A stretch of 64,000 nt of DNA from Ambrosia x helenae (taxonomy: Eukaryota > Streptophyta > Magnoliopsida > Asterales > Asteraceae). Both the position numbers and the translations under genes were made by a program. Numbering within the stretch: position 1 is the first letter of the stretch; the number at the start of each line of letters is the position of its first letter. Below the pieces are notes generated by a model. The model worked only from the letters and a program-made list of their open reading frames with translations, did not search any database and was not told where the DNA came from. The DNA lies in the NCBI GenBank assembly GCA_030844895.1, contig JAUTDX010000223.1:62001-126000 (forward strand), given 5' to 3'. Positions 12,632 through 22,030 of this stretch are shown piece by piece.

Positions 12632-14000
12632 AATTCGGATCCCCGTTCGGATGATTAAAGAACGTAACAACGGTACCTGGGTTCCTCGACTGCAGCCGCA
12701 TAAGGTATGTGGGTAACTCCTTGAAATTGCTGTCCCAGTCACCATAGATAGTTTCTATGGCCTTTCTTCTTGCTCGCCACGCCTTGGAATACGAAACATC
12801 AACATTCAGGGCCTGCTTGACATGGGTTTGGATATGTTTTACCTTAAGCTTGATGTCCGTACGAATTTGCGGTAAGATGTGTTTTGAAATATCCTTTGCT
12901 TTTAAACTTCTGTTGCTATTACGTACGGCCGAAGAATAACAGCTGTGTTTTGTAGCCCATACAGTAATTCGCCAGTAATGTGAGTCAGACCGAATCGATG
13001 CCGTGCAACGCCACTCACACTTGCGGCCACTAGAGAAAGGATTTACAAACTTTGGGTGTCTGGTGTAACATACGACCGTGTATACCTTCGGTTTGCTTGC
13101 CTTGACATACATCTCCCGTCCACGACGGATGTTCCACTGTCTAACCGCACGGTCTACCTCTTCTTTTGATTTGAAATACATACCAAGCCGGATATTGTCC
13201 CCTGCTTTTGGGTTCCATAACACGAAGTCATCCTCTTCGTATTCTTGAACCATGTAATCTGTTAGCTCCACATCATCTTGAGGATCGTAGTGTTGACGTG
13301 GACCTAACCGGAGAGCCAGGTTGTCATTTGGTGGTGTCTGTTGGGTCGTCGCCTGACTAGGATCGGCCTCGTTTGCGGAGTCTTCAGAGTCTTCTGATGC
13401 CGGTTGTTCGTCATCACTATCTTTCGTGTCTTTAGAGTCTCCGCTTCCGGATTCATCAAACCCGTCATTGTTGTCATTACCGGCAACATATTGAGGTTCT
13501 TGTAAACATTCTTCGTCCGTCATAGGGGATCCTGCCTCGTCATTTACTTCGTTATCGGCATCATGTTCCATTGGGGGGAAACCATGCTGAGACCCAAAGG
13601 GTGGTACAACATTTACGTTCGACACGTCACGTAGCAGTTTAGTAAAAGTAAGCTGTTGTAACGGAGGGTCTTGTTGCCATTCAACATAGATCTCCGCAAC
13701 AAACTCGCCACGTCTCTCAGCGGCTAAATAATCCATCATATCAACCCCGTCATTGTTGAAAATTTGGCTGGTTTGAGAGTACCCAGCATAAGTGTATCCG
13801 AGCAGGAGTTTGACAGTAACAGCTTCCTTGTTGATATTAACATGAGCACATACACATTCAACCAGTTGTTCAAAAGACATCTTCTCTCGCATAATAAAGC
13901 TCGATGATTCCAACGAGTTATCATCTTGAACAACCCCGTTTACGTATGAAAACTTACCACCCCAGTATAATCTAACCAGGTATGGAACGAAAGTAGCCAT
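12632..14000 (-). pseudogene. MULE (MuDR family) transposase, N-terminal 455 residues
   Basis: Mutator transposases cut and move the element from their terminal inverted repeats. The start at 14000 is preceded by a minus-strand TATA-like tatttaag (about 14117-14126). Residues about 1-130 are the N-terminal MULE region (VRLYWGGKF, LLLGYTYAG). Residues about 170-230 form an acidic Asp/Glu/Ser-rich linker. Residues about 260-400 match the MuDR DNA-binding domain, with FVLWNPKAGDNIRLGMYF and a zinc-binding CEWRC...WRITVWATKHSC. The catalytic DDE domain and SWIM finger are absent because the frame runs into LTR C after GDPN. The missing half may lie beyond the retroelement stack, outside the window. 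Confidence 0.85.
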
Positions 14001-14331
14001 TTGATTTGAAGGTTATTTTTTTTATGGTGTGGGGGGGGGGAGAAAGTAGGTTTGTGAGATATAGAGATAGTTTAGGAAGAAAGTTTGGTGTGTTGATGGA
14101 TTGGGATGAGTATCCCTTAAATAGGCATCAAGTTTGTATGATGCCGCCAAACCATTCTAAGGCATCATGATGCCGCCAAACCATTCTGAGGCATCATGAT
14201 GCCGCCAAACCATTCTGAGGCATCAACTTTTCATGATGCCGCCAAACCACTCTGATGCTTTAACTATTATAAATACCATATCAAGTCTCAATCTAAGTCA
14301 CAATTTCCTCTGTTCATCGGGTTTACAAACT
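14001..14331. promoter_or_regulatory. Divergent promoter with four GATGCCGCCAAACCA repeats
   Basis: Copies start at about 14140, 14169, 14198 and 14235 (spacing 29, 29, 37), each followed by ttctgaggcatca-like words that form an inverted partner of gatgcc. TATA-like words face both ways: tatttaag on minus (about 14120) for the transposase, and tataaata (14268-14275) on plus for the ORF at 14332. The repeats could be promoter elements or transposase binding sites. Confidence 0.55.
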
Positions 14332-14745
14332 ATGGGTGGCGGTTATCACGAATGTGACGGATCTTCAAATGTCCTGCGATACTCTCGTCGGGGACGGCGA
14401 CTACCATTTTCATCTCCTCCTACTCCTGCACAACCTTCGTTCTATAATCCTCCTACTGCACAAATAACTACTCCTGCTCTTACTCAAATAACTCATCCTC
14501 CTGCTCCTACTCATACAAGTCATCCTACTCCCCCAGCAGATGATGAGTTAACGGAAGAGGAGTTGGTCTGGGTTGTGGATTATGCCATGGCTCTTAGGGA
14601 TTTGGACCATTTAAGGTTGTCAGCACCCACCCCCCGGATGCAAGAGAGTACACAGATCCCCCAAAACCAAGGTACAACCAACCCCCCACGAGCAGGCTAC
14701 ACCAGCAGGCCATCACCACCATCACCACTGGCTACTCCCAAGTAA
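14332..14745 (+). CDS. Proline/threonine-rich protein of unknown function in the MULE
   Basis: I chose the ATG at 14332 (MGGGYHEC) because it lies about 60 bp after a TATA box; an upstream in-frame ATG at 14233 falls in the promoter repeats. The 137-residue product has a short Cys/His and basic start (SRRGRRL), a long low-complexity Pro/Thr/Ala/His segment (about residues 25-70), an acidic stretch with TEEELVWVVDYAMALRDLDH that may be helical (about 73-95), and a Pro-rich tail. I recognise no domain. It may be an accessory MULE gene or a decayed capture. Confidence 0.45.
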   Translation: MGGGYHECDGSSNVLRYSRRGRRLPFSSPPTPAQPSFYNPPTAQITTPALTQITHPPAPTHTSHPTPPADDELTEEELVWVVDYAMALRDLDHLRLSAPTPRMQESTQIPQNQGTTNPPRAGYTSRPSPPSPLATPK

Positions 14746-14765
14746 TTTAGGATTTTAGTATGTGT

Positions 14766-14861
14766 TTATGTAAGCTTTAAATAAGTTCGTTGGGATTAGG
14801 ATTTATGTATTATGTGTTTATGTATTATGTGTTTATGTATTATGTGTTTATGTATTGTGTA
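14766..14861. repeat. Short tandem repeat of tatgtattatgtgtt
   Basis: About four copies of a 16-bp unit lie just downstream of the proline-rich ORF and run into the first 201-bp repeat. Confidence 0.8.
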
Positions 14862-15275
14862 TTTTCCACTTTGTGGGTTTTTTGAAAAATAACCTCATGG
14901 CCGTTTTCGGGCTGCCTGGATCAGGCCCCGGAGACCCGAAAACGGCCCGGACATCGTGCGACACCCGTGTACTAGCCAAGGACAACGCGTCCGAAGGTCC
15001 GGTTACCTGACTGGCAGGCCCTGCCAGACTGTATAGAGAGCCAAAAACGTCAGCCTGGGGCATTTTCCACTTTGTGGGTTTTTTTGAAAAATGACCTCCT
15101 GGCCGTTTTCGGGCCGCCTGGATCAGGCCCCGGAAACCCGAAAACGGCCCGGACATGGTGCGACACCCGTGTACTAGCCAAGGACAACGCGTCCGAAGGT
15201 CTGGTTACCTGACTGGCAGGCCCTGCCAGACTGTATAGAGAGCCAAAAAACGTCAGCCTGGGGCATTTTCCACTT
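14861..15275. repeat. Two tandem copies of a 201-bp unit with a 13-bp-stem hairpin
   Basis: Copy 1 starts at 14861 and copy 2 at 15062; a third start (attttccactt) at 15265 is cut short. Each copy contains ggccgttttcggg and, about 23 bp on, its complement cccgaaaacggcc, which can form a strong hairpin, and a small palindrome ggcaggccctgcc. The unit is GC-rich against its surroundings. Confidence 0.85.
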
Positions 15276-15280
15276 CATGT

Positions 15281-15480
15281 AGAAGCCGCTTAACCATTTA
15301 GCGGCTTCAACTTTTTATGATGCCGCCAATCCATTACGAGGTGTAGAAGCCGCTAAACCATTTAGAGGCTTCAACTTTTTATGATGCCGCCAAACCATTA
15401 CGAGGTATAGAAGCCGCTAAACCATTACGATGCTTCATGTAGATGCCGCCAAACCATTACAAGGGTTCACCTCTTTAAAA
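15281..15480 (+). promoter_or_regulatory. Upstream repeats of the ULP1-like gene
   Basis: Alternating GAAGCCGCTAAACCATT and GATGCCGCCAAACCATTAC words occur about six times before the gene start, the same motif as at 14140-14250. A weak TATA-like word (ctttaaaagc) lies near 15472. Confidence 0.5.
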
Positions 15481-15559
15481 GCAAGCAGCTAGCTGATTCA
15501 CAAACAACACTCACTCAACTTCTTTCTCTCTTACCCACTCATATTTGAAATCTATAACA

Positions 15560-16610
15560 ATGGAAAACAATGGAGAAGGCTTTTACTGTTCACAACCAGC
15601 TCCTAAAACGGTAAAATCGACCGAGCAGATTTGGAGGCGTTTACGCAAGCCATCAACAACATTCACGGCTGGTTCGACTTCAAGTAACCCACAAGTGAAA
15701 GCAGCCGAAAACGACCAAGACAAGCCCAAAGAAAACCCGCAAGAAAACCAACAATGCAGAAACAACTGGTCTGCTGATGTTGTCGACTTTTATACAAACG
15801 GGGATGCCCCATTTTGCTACACTCGCTTCATTTCCGCCAAACTAGACAGAAATTTTTGGGGTACACTTCTAGGGTGCCAACCCAACAGGGCGCTATCCGC
15901 AACGGTAATTTTCACGTTAATTTAACTTGAAAGTAAATTGATTTGCTTAACTCAATAACGAACCTTATGCATTATTATGATTTCAGCACGTTGAGGCGTG
16001 GACGGTAAGACTGATGCGACTTAGACAAGCAAAGCTTTTAAGAGATCCTGCTTCACAGCTACGTTGGACAGTGTTACCCCCTGCCTTCTATGATGAAATG
16101 AAGGACTCGAATTCTTCAGTTGCCCTCGACATGGCTGGAAGAATGGAACCCTACCCGCCATTCTGGGAGGTTGACCGCGTTTACCTTCCTTTATCGATGG
16201 GGGTGGGAGACTGGCTGCTTATCCTAATTGATCTAAGAAACATGGTAATTACCCAGTATTGGACTGATAAGAGATGGAGAAACGAAAGGCGACGCGAAGT
16301 CTCTCACTATATGGAGATGATTAGGCTTTTTTTCGAATGGTTTCTAAAACGTATTCGTTACTGGCTGAAGTCTAATCGTGTGGACAAAACACCAATTTCT
16401 GTTGGTTTAGTTGAATTAGATGTGCCCCAAGACAAGGGAAAGGTTGATAATGCTGGTGTCTTGGTTTGTATGATGATGGAGAGGCTTGTGAGAAAAAAGT
16501 CGTTGTCGCTAGAAATCGACGTCGAAGATGCTTGTGTGAATTATCGACGACACATGGCAGATGAGCTATACAAATGCCGTTGTGAAGCAACTTCTCGTCA
16601 TGTTACTTGA
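15560..16610 (+). CDS. ULP1-like (C48 peptidase fold) gene in the MULE, catalytic residues apparently lost
   Basis: Two exons, 15560-15904 and 15987-16610, joined by an 82-bp GT/AG intron; the phases agree and give about 322 residues (an in-frame ATG at 15545 would add five). The N-terminus is Lys/Glu/Asn-rich. From about residue 75 the fold resembles ULP1 SUMO proteases: a W-x-DVVDFY start, NFWGTLLG, HVEAWTVRLMRLR after the splice, VDRVYLPLSMGVGDWLLILIDL and VPQDKGKVDNAGVLVCMMMERL. In active enzymes the histidine precedes W in HW-x-L-x-x-I-D-L and the cysteine sits in D-C-G; here these read DW and DNAG, so it is probably inactive as a protease. The family removes SUMO from proteins; this copy may only bind. 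Confidence 0.65.
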
Positions 16611-17112
16611 TTATGTATTGTTGTTTCTCCTATTAATGTTTAACGATGTTAGTGATTTACATTACCATCCCCCGCATAATTCGTGTGACACAGGACCTTC
16701 GACCCGGCCAGGACCTTCGACCGCACTGAATTTAAACCTCTTTCCCGATGATCAGTACGGGAATCAAGGACCACCACCCAACGATTGAAAACGGTCCAGG
16801 TAATAATGATAGATTTATTTAAAACAAATAATACAAATTTACTTAACAACTATTTTTCCAAACTACTCAATCAAACTATACAGCCTACCGAGTTACAAGA
16901 CAATTTATTTCCGAGATCACCAATTCCAAACTACTCAATCAAACTATACAATCTACCGAGTTCATTAAGTTTCCGTTTCCCACATTCCAGGGGAACCCAT
17001 CTGAATCAAACAGGGGAACATCAATCAATCTGTTGAACATGTGTACCAAATCTACAGGTACCCAATGGTCAACCCAGGCTGCCATACCAAAGTAGCACGG
17101 TGAAGAACCGCA
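16611..17112. other. No gene recognised; 3' flank of the ULP1-like gene
   Basis: A doubled ggaccttcgaccc word lies at about 16692-16720, and a repeated ccaaactactcaatcaaact lies at 16858 and 16926. Otherwise nothing is recognisable. Confidence 0.5.
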
Positions 17113-17724
17113 TCATCCGATGTCTTCGACGTCGCTAATCACATGATGTGATTCTTCAACACCGGATGGCCTTGCCCTACAGGCTTTGTCTGGAAAGTTG
17201 ACTCCCCTAAACAGACCGTTGGAATGTCCGGGTTTGGTAGACTGGAGATTGAGAGCACCACCGACAACCAACGGCAAAATATTATAAACTACAGTGACAA
17301 CGTTGCATTCTACACGTGTTATACCACGTGTGGATGTAACATCGATCCAAGTAGTTTCATGTGGATGTAACACCGATCCAAAGGCACCGCTTTTTTGGAC
17401 CCCAGAAAAGCGATGCCAAGGAGGGGATGAGACAGGAGCGGATGCTTTTAAGCACGGCTCATCCCCGCCCAAGACTGTTAAAACTCCATGTGAATGTAAC
17501 ATCGACCCAATATCAATGAAAAACCGTACCCTCCAAAACAATTGCGGGAAAAGTATTATATCGCATATTGTTATTTTGTTTAGTTTTTTACAATGTGTTG
17601 TAAATGGGGGTTTATTGTGGTTATAATGTATTTGTATAGGTGTGGAATGGGATGGAGAGAATGGGCAGAGGCCTCGACTTATATAAGAAATGAAAGTTAT
17701 AAATGAATTGGCGGCATCAAACAC
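17113..17724 (-). CDS. Doubtful ORF of the MULE, unknown function
   Basis: A 203-residue frame with no recognised domain. A TATA-like ttatataag lies at 17679-17687, inside the frame, so transcription from it would make the first methionine too early; a later in-frame ATG near 17505 (MLHSHG) would be more reasonable. The sequence upstream carries GATGCCGCCAA repeats like those of the other MULE genes. Codon use looks unremarkable and an opposite-strand frame overlaps. It may be a decayed captured gene. Confidence 0.25.
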   Translation of the reverse strand: MFDAANSFITFISYISRGLCPFSPSHSTPIQIHYNHNKPPFTTHCKKLNKITICDIILFPQLFWRVRFFIDIGSMLHSHGVLTVLGGDEPCLKASAPVSSPPWHRFSGVQKSGAFGSVLHPHETTWIDVTSTRGITRVECNVVTVVYNILPLVVGGALNLQSTKPGHSNGLFRGVNFPDKACRARPSGVEESHHVISDVEDIG

Positions 17725-17835
17725 TTAAATTCAATTGGCGGCTTCAAACCCTTATACTAAATTGGCGGCTTCAATGTCAAGATCTCAATTGACGGCATCA
17801 AGCTTAGGTTAATTAGATGCCGCCATTTGAGTTCC
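17700..17835 (-). promoter_or_regulatory. GATGCCGCCAA repeats at the right side of the MULE
   Basis: Five copies on the minus strand (the plus strand reads ggcggcatcaa, ggcggcttcaa, ggcggcttcaa, gacggcatcaa and then gatgccgcca) spaced about 25-30 bp. They match the motif upstream of the other three MULE reading frames. Confidence 0.55.
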
Positions 17836-18113
17836 ATATATCACCACTTTTGGTTTTTTCCCCCAATACCCTCCAAAAGTAATTTGTAAAATAATAAACC
17901 CGCTATTTTTGCAAATGATTCGACTAGGAAAAGGTATATGTGCAAAACACAAGCTCTAAATTCCTCTCATCTTGTCATCTACTCTACAACCAACCATTCA
18001 TCTCCCACCTTATCCCATATCTTTCTTTTTCTTTTCTTTCTTTTCATCACACACTCATCATCTCAAACCTTCACTAATCATCTCAAGATTCAACCATCTT
18101 CTCCAACCAACCA

Positions 18114-18470
18114 ATGGCCACTCTATCTCCTATCACCTTCACCACCACCACCACCACCACCACCATTAGGTCCACTACTGCCAACACACCCAAAGTAACC
18201 TACATCAAGGGCCTCAACTCATTCAATGGACTTAAAGCCCACACCACCATGGCCTCATTGGGTACACCTGTTTCAACTGAACAACAATTTGCCAACTTTG
18301 TTTGCTCATTGAACAAACCATCAGCTCGTGGTGGAGCACTCACTGCCACGTGTAATGCGGTTGGAGAGATATTTAAGATAGCGGCTATCATGAATGCGAT
18401 CACTCTTGTTGGTGTTGCTATTGGGTTTGTGCTTCTACGTATTGAAGCTTCTGTTGAAGAATCAGAGTAA
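18114..18470 (+). CDS. PETM: Cytochrome b6-f complex subunit PetM, plastid precursor
   Basis: The 118-residue precursor starts with a Ser/Thr-rich chloroplast transit peptide that includes an eight-Thr run, then LNSFNGLKAHTTMASLG and VSTEQQFANFV as in other plant PetM proteins. The mature part, from about residue 81 (AVGEIFKIAAIMN), is one transmembrane helix with the conserved VGVAIGFVLLRIEASVEE tail. PetM is a small subunit at the edge of the thylakoid b6-f complex, which passes electrons from plastoquinol to plastocyanin. There is no intron. A pyrimidine-rich leader (17985-18110) precedes the ATG. An upstream in-frame start does not exist; an overlapping frame from 17938 is a shadow. It looks intact although repeats surround it. 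Confidence 0.92.
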   Translation: MATLSPITFTTTTTTTTIRSTTANTPKVTYIKGLNSFNGLKAHTTMASLGTPVSTEQQFANFVCSLNKPSARGGALTATCNAVGEIFKIAAIMNAITLVGVAIGFVLLRIEASVEESE

Positions 18471-18762
18471 GAGATTTTGTGGGAATTTTTTTTAAAAAGA
18501 TTTCTGCGGTTTTTTTTACTATAAGATTTGTATGTTTTGAATTCATGTAGAATCAATCATAAATATGTTATATAATACCATCATTGATGCTTTTGCTTTC
18601 TTTTGTTGTTCTAGTTGTGTATGACAAAATTTATCCATGAGTGTGATTAGATAGATATAAATGAGCTAGGGTATTCGGTTTTTGTAGTTAGAGCGTCCAC
18701 AAATCGGAATTCTACAAGTGTGTGTTTTAGTAGGAGAAATATGTAATTGACTTTTTAAGTTA
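18471..18762. other. 3' flank of petM, no gene seen
   Basis: AT-rich sequence that probably contains the petM 3' UTR and poly(A) region. It ends in the left target duplication of the SINE. Confidence 0.5.
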
Positions 18763-18775
18763 GGAAATATGTAAT

Positions 18776-18890
18776 CGCCATTGGGGTTGGTGGCCCAATG
18801 GTAGAAGCAAAAGCTTCTAGGAACACCTAAGGGAGGTCATGGGTTCAAGTCCCACAATGAGTGAAATTTGCCGTTCAAAAAAAAAAAAAA
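18776..18890 (+). mobile_element. SINE, complete, with 13-14 bp target duplication
   Basis: A tRNA-derived head has an A-box-like tggcccaatggtag and the B-box ggttcaagtcc. The tail ends gccgttc followed by a run of 14 A. The words aggaaatatgtaat (18762-18775) and ggaaatatgtaat (18891-18903) flank it as target duplications. The body is only about 100 bp. The tail resembles that of the SINE at 40636-40910. Confidence 0.85.
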
Positions 18891-18919
18891 GGAAATATGT
18901 AATTAATGACCTTAGCAGG

Positions 18920-19096
18920 TGTGCGCCCCCTCTCCTTTGTCCGCTTGAAATCCCAAACAAAAGACCAACTCTATGGGACTCATTTCCGAATTCCACCCAC
19001 ACTACAACCTCGGTCCGTCACATCAAGTCCGGATTCCACCTCTCTCCTTTTGTCGGTTTGTGGACTTCAAGCGGACAAAGGAGAGGGGACACACGC
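18920..19096. mobile_element. MITE-like element with about 30-bp inverted ends
   Basis: The left arm (18920-18949) has cccctctcctttgtccgctt, and the right arm (19066-19096) carries its exact complement (aagcggacaaaggagagggg); outer gtgtgcg/cacacgc also pair. The whole 177 bp could fold back. I could not fix a target duplication, so the superfamily is open. Confidence 0.65.
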
Positions 19097-19644
19097 AAAA
19101 ACAATATTATTTGTCGGATTTCATGACCACGTCACTTAAACAGCGTTGTAGATGCTCTTAGAACTGATTAAGGGGGTGCGTCTTATTACATACAACACTA
19201 TTAATGGCAAAACGGGTGGTCGGGATAAGTGGTCGATATAGAAAATGTTCATATTGGTTTTGATCATGACTGGGTTTGTTGGATTTTGAAATCTTTGAGC
19301 TGGTTCACTATGTATACATTGAATTGGAAATGTAATCCCAATGAAGCAAAACAGCAACACAATTGTGGTCATTAAAATTCACATTTACTAAAATCCAAAG
19401 TGCCATTTGCACCATGTGTGATGGTGGCCCTCCCAAAGAGGTAGTCTGGGGGTGTTTAACGGATCCAATAACGATTTTTATTTATTAAACGAACCAAATT
19501 ATTCGATTTTTAACCTGGATTCAAATTCGGTTGACTTGATTTGGTTTTGAACTCGCCATTTATGCCCAATTCGATATTCGCTTCGTATTTGAAACTCGAA
19601 TTCAAATACATTTGATTTGATTCAAATTCACCCAATTAATAAAT
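19097..19644. other. Intergenic, nothing recognised
   Basis: AT-rich sequence with no convincing reading frame, RNA gene or repeat structure. Confidence 0.5.
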
Positions 19645-19946
19645 GGGGAAAGTGAATGTGGTGCTGTTGCACATGTAACCTTACATGCGCAACCAATCAA
19701 AACTACGTAGTTTTGGTAGATTGTTTCGAAAACAATATGAAAAAGTAGGATTGAAGATTTTGCTCGTTTGTAAACAAAAACAAAAAAAAATCAAGAGAAG
19801 AAATCTAAGAAGCATGGCTACTCATGGGGATTGGGTCGAGTAGGATCTATTATCATTTTGATAAACGAAAACTAGCTTTTCGTTTTGATATATACTCACA
19901 TTATCATGGAAACTTTGATTGGTTCAGCATCATATTCACTTTCCCC
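19645..19946. mobile_element. MITE with 22-bp terminal inverted repeats
   Basis: The left end ggggaaagtgaatgtggtgc is matched by the complement of gcatcatattcactttcccc at the right end, with two mismatches. The 302-bp element is AT-rich and has an inner palindrome acatgtaaccttacatg. I saw no clear target duplication. Confidence 0.65.
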
Positions 19947-20368
19947 TAAAACTAATTATTTTTAACATTAGAAATACTAATATAGAAAATTAATAAACTA
20001 TCATCATGTCATAAGACCAAAATCATTATAGGGTGTATGGTTCTTAAATACCATAAAAATTTAGAGCAATAGATAGACACTTAGACCATGTGTAATGGGA
20101 GGTTAAAATTTTCACCCCCCATAGGGCATTATTTGAAAAGTGACATGTGGACCAATTAAGGGAATCAAATTAGGCTAGGGATGCAGTGGTAAGGTGAAAA
20201 TTTTCACCTTGCATGACATCATCATTTAATATATTTTTTTATTTAATAAAACTTTTAAAATAAAACAATAATATTTTATAAATAAAAGTTTTTCATTAAA
20301 CTAAAAAAAATTACAATACCATACTAAATAAAAAAATTAAAAAGATATAATTTTTTTTGCAAATAATA

Positions 20369-20821
20369 CTAAAAAAAAACACAAACAACCACCGTGTTCC
20401 CGTATGCAAGTATTCGTAGTGCTGAGGTACACTTTTGAATAGAGGTAAATCTAAACGTCCCTCTAGCATCCGGTTTGCGTTTAAAGTAATCAAATTGGGT
20501 TTCCAAGTCCCCATAAATACGTAGAAATAATTGTTTGCTCATCCGAAAACATCGCCTGAAAGTCATTGGGTCTGGATAAGTCGGGTTTTCATCAAAGTAA
20601 TCTTTCATCAAGCGAGCATTTGCCTCTTCACGGTTGCGTTCAATTCGTTTTCTTCGCAAAATAGGACGTGAAGGATTACTAAGATGTTGCATATATGTCG
20701 CCGCTAGCGCACAAGCACTTGTAACCGCATCTTGCTCGATCTCGTCATCGGTTGTGCCATCGTCATCGGCTAAAAATTGTTGATAATATTTCGAGGATGA
20801 TGAGGATGAGGGAGAACCCAT
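20369..20821 (-). pseudogene. PIF/Harbinger (ALP1-like) transposase, N-terminal part
   Basis: The frame starts at 20821 with MGSP and a Ser run, an acidic stretch, then RRKRIERNREEANARLMKDY and YPDPMTFRRCFRMSKQLFLRI, the start of plant PIF transposase/ALP1-like proteins, followed by FTSIQKCTSALRILAYG. The frame then leaves homology and stops. The DDE nuclease domain, about 250 further residues in the family, is gone. About 140 residues are recognisable. Confidence 0.8.
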
Positions 20822-21039
20822 TGTTTTAAAGGTTTTATGGTTTGAAGTGTGTGTATTTTTTATAAAGTTTGAGGTGTAGTATGGTTTTACAGGTAATGTA
20901 TAAGATATATGTATATATATATATATATAAACTATTACCGTTAAAAATATAAAAATAGCCGTTCAAAATAAATAGCCGTTGGAAAAAATTGAATGGAGCA
21001 TTCTGATTGGCCAAGACAATAAACAAAACGGGGTGAAAA

Positions 21040-21190
21040 ATTTAACCCCCCCCCCCCAAAAAAGACCCGGAATAACGTGTAGGGGGCGGTGTACCAACAA
21101 CGCCAATTTACCCCCCCCCCCCTCCCCACCCCAAAAAAAAAAAAAAACGCCCGGAATAACGTGTAGGGGGCGGTGTACCAACAACGCTGG
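21040..21190. repeat. 84-bp tandem duplication with poly-C and poly-A tracts
   Basis: The 38-bp core cccggaataacgtgtagggg ... accaacaacgc appears at 21066 and 21150, each preceded by runs of C then A. It lies in the right arm of the Harbinger element. Such homopolymers are also prone to assembly error. Confidence 0.75.
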
Positions 21191-21240
21191 GCATTTTTTG
21201 CCCCTAAAACGCCCGAATCTTGCTACGATTACCCATGGTC

Positions 21241-21420
21241 TTACCATTTAGAAAGAAGTATGGGACTAGAATAAGAGGTAGTATACTAGTAGTATATGAG
21301 ACTATGGGCTATTGGGCTTGGTGATGTTATGGTCGTATGCCTTATGGATGTAATTTTGTTTATGGCCCGATTTTATAATCATTTTGTCCTTTTATGTGTG
21401 TATATATATTTATAATATGT
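21241..21420. other. Short spacer, nothing recognised
   Basis: The sequence lies between the Harbinger target duplication and the Helitron-like remnant. Confidence 0.4.
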
Positions 21421-22030
21421 ATTAGTTTTATATCCCGGAAACGTTTTGGGGTTGAGAAATCTAATATGACATATCAATTTTACATACGGAATAGACATGT
21501 CAATTTTACAGTTACATGCAGGAAAGCTTTGGGTAGCACCTAACCTAAAACAATTAACAATGTATCTCCAATGTTACGTCTAATCTTAAACAATGTATAA
21601 CTCTAATATTAAACCTAACCTAAAACAATGTACATATTTACTGGTTTGAACATAATTAGTGACTTGCCAATACATGATTAATGAATAACCTGAACACTTT
21701 TTGTTTTTTTTTTCTGTATGAACGAAACCACACAAAAATAGTCGTTTTTTTAATCCGTTTTTTATATAGTACTATGGTACTCGTTGGAAAGATAATAAAA
21801 CTCTCGTTAATTTTGTGTATTTTTTTTCTTTAAAAAAATCTCGTATATAAAAGATATTAACGTTTAGAAATTATGGGAGGAAACATGAGAGAGAAAAATC
21901 TAAATTTGTTTTTAAATTTTTTTTTCCTAAAATAACTCAATCCCTTTTGTTTTTTAATTGATGTCACATGAGATCCTACATGGCACTCTCAAAAGAGAGA
22001 ATGCATGTATGAATGCAGTGCAGGAGGAGG
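21421..22030 (-). mobile_element. Helitron remnant, related to 62202-62752
   Basis: On the minus strand the order of landmarks copies the element at 62202-62752: a region with gagttattttag, a poly-T/A tract, cgttaatatcttttatatac, ttatctttccaacgagtacc, the gtttcgttcatacag stretch, and at the end a decayed hairpin (ccccaaaacgtttccggg) followed by actaat in place of CTAGT. The ends are degraded, so borders are approximate. Confidence 0.5.

Larger units (their letters stand above)
12632..17890. mobile_element. Mutator-like element (MULE) with extra genes, left part lost to element C insertion
   Basis: The stretch holds a MuDR-type transposase N-terminus (minus), a proline-rich ORF (plus), a ULP1-like gene (plus) and a doubtful minus ORF. 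The gene starts share short GATGCCGCCAA / GAAGCCGCTAA repeats. ULP1-like genes carried by MULEs are known from Arabidopsis and other plants (the Kaonashi type), which supports one composite element. The right border is approximate: the inward minus-strand reading near 17840-17890 is G/A-rich as in many MULE ends. The left border and target duplication cannot be seen. Confidence 0.6.
20094..21240 (-). mobile_element. PIF/Harbinger element, internally deleted
   Basis: The left end begins gaccatgtgtaatggg and the right end closes acccatggtc, which pair as terminal repeats; TTA lies on both sides (20091-20093 and 21241-21243), the target duplication expected of PIF/Harbinger. The only coding sequence is an N-terminal transposase piece on the minus strand. 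The right part (21066-21187) holds two copies of cccggaataacgtgtagggg separated by poly-C/poly-A tracts. It could only move with help from another copy. Confidence 0.8.

Noticed and set aside
14848..15156. 102-residue minus-strand ORF
   Set aside because: It is a product of the GC-rich 201-bp tandem repeat; the two halves of the protein repeat the same words.
17294..17626. 110-residue plus-strand ORF in the MULE
   Set aside because: It overlaps the minus-strand ORF in the same low-quality region, has no domain, and has no promoter repeats on its side.
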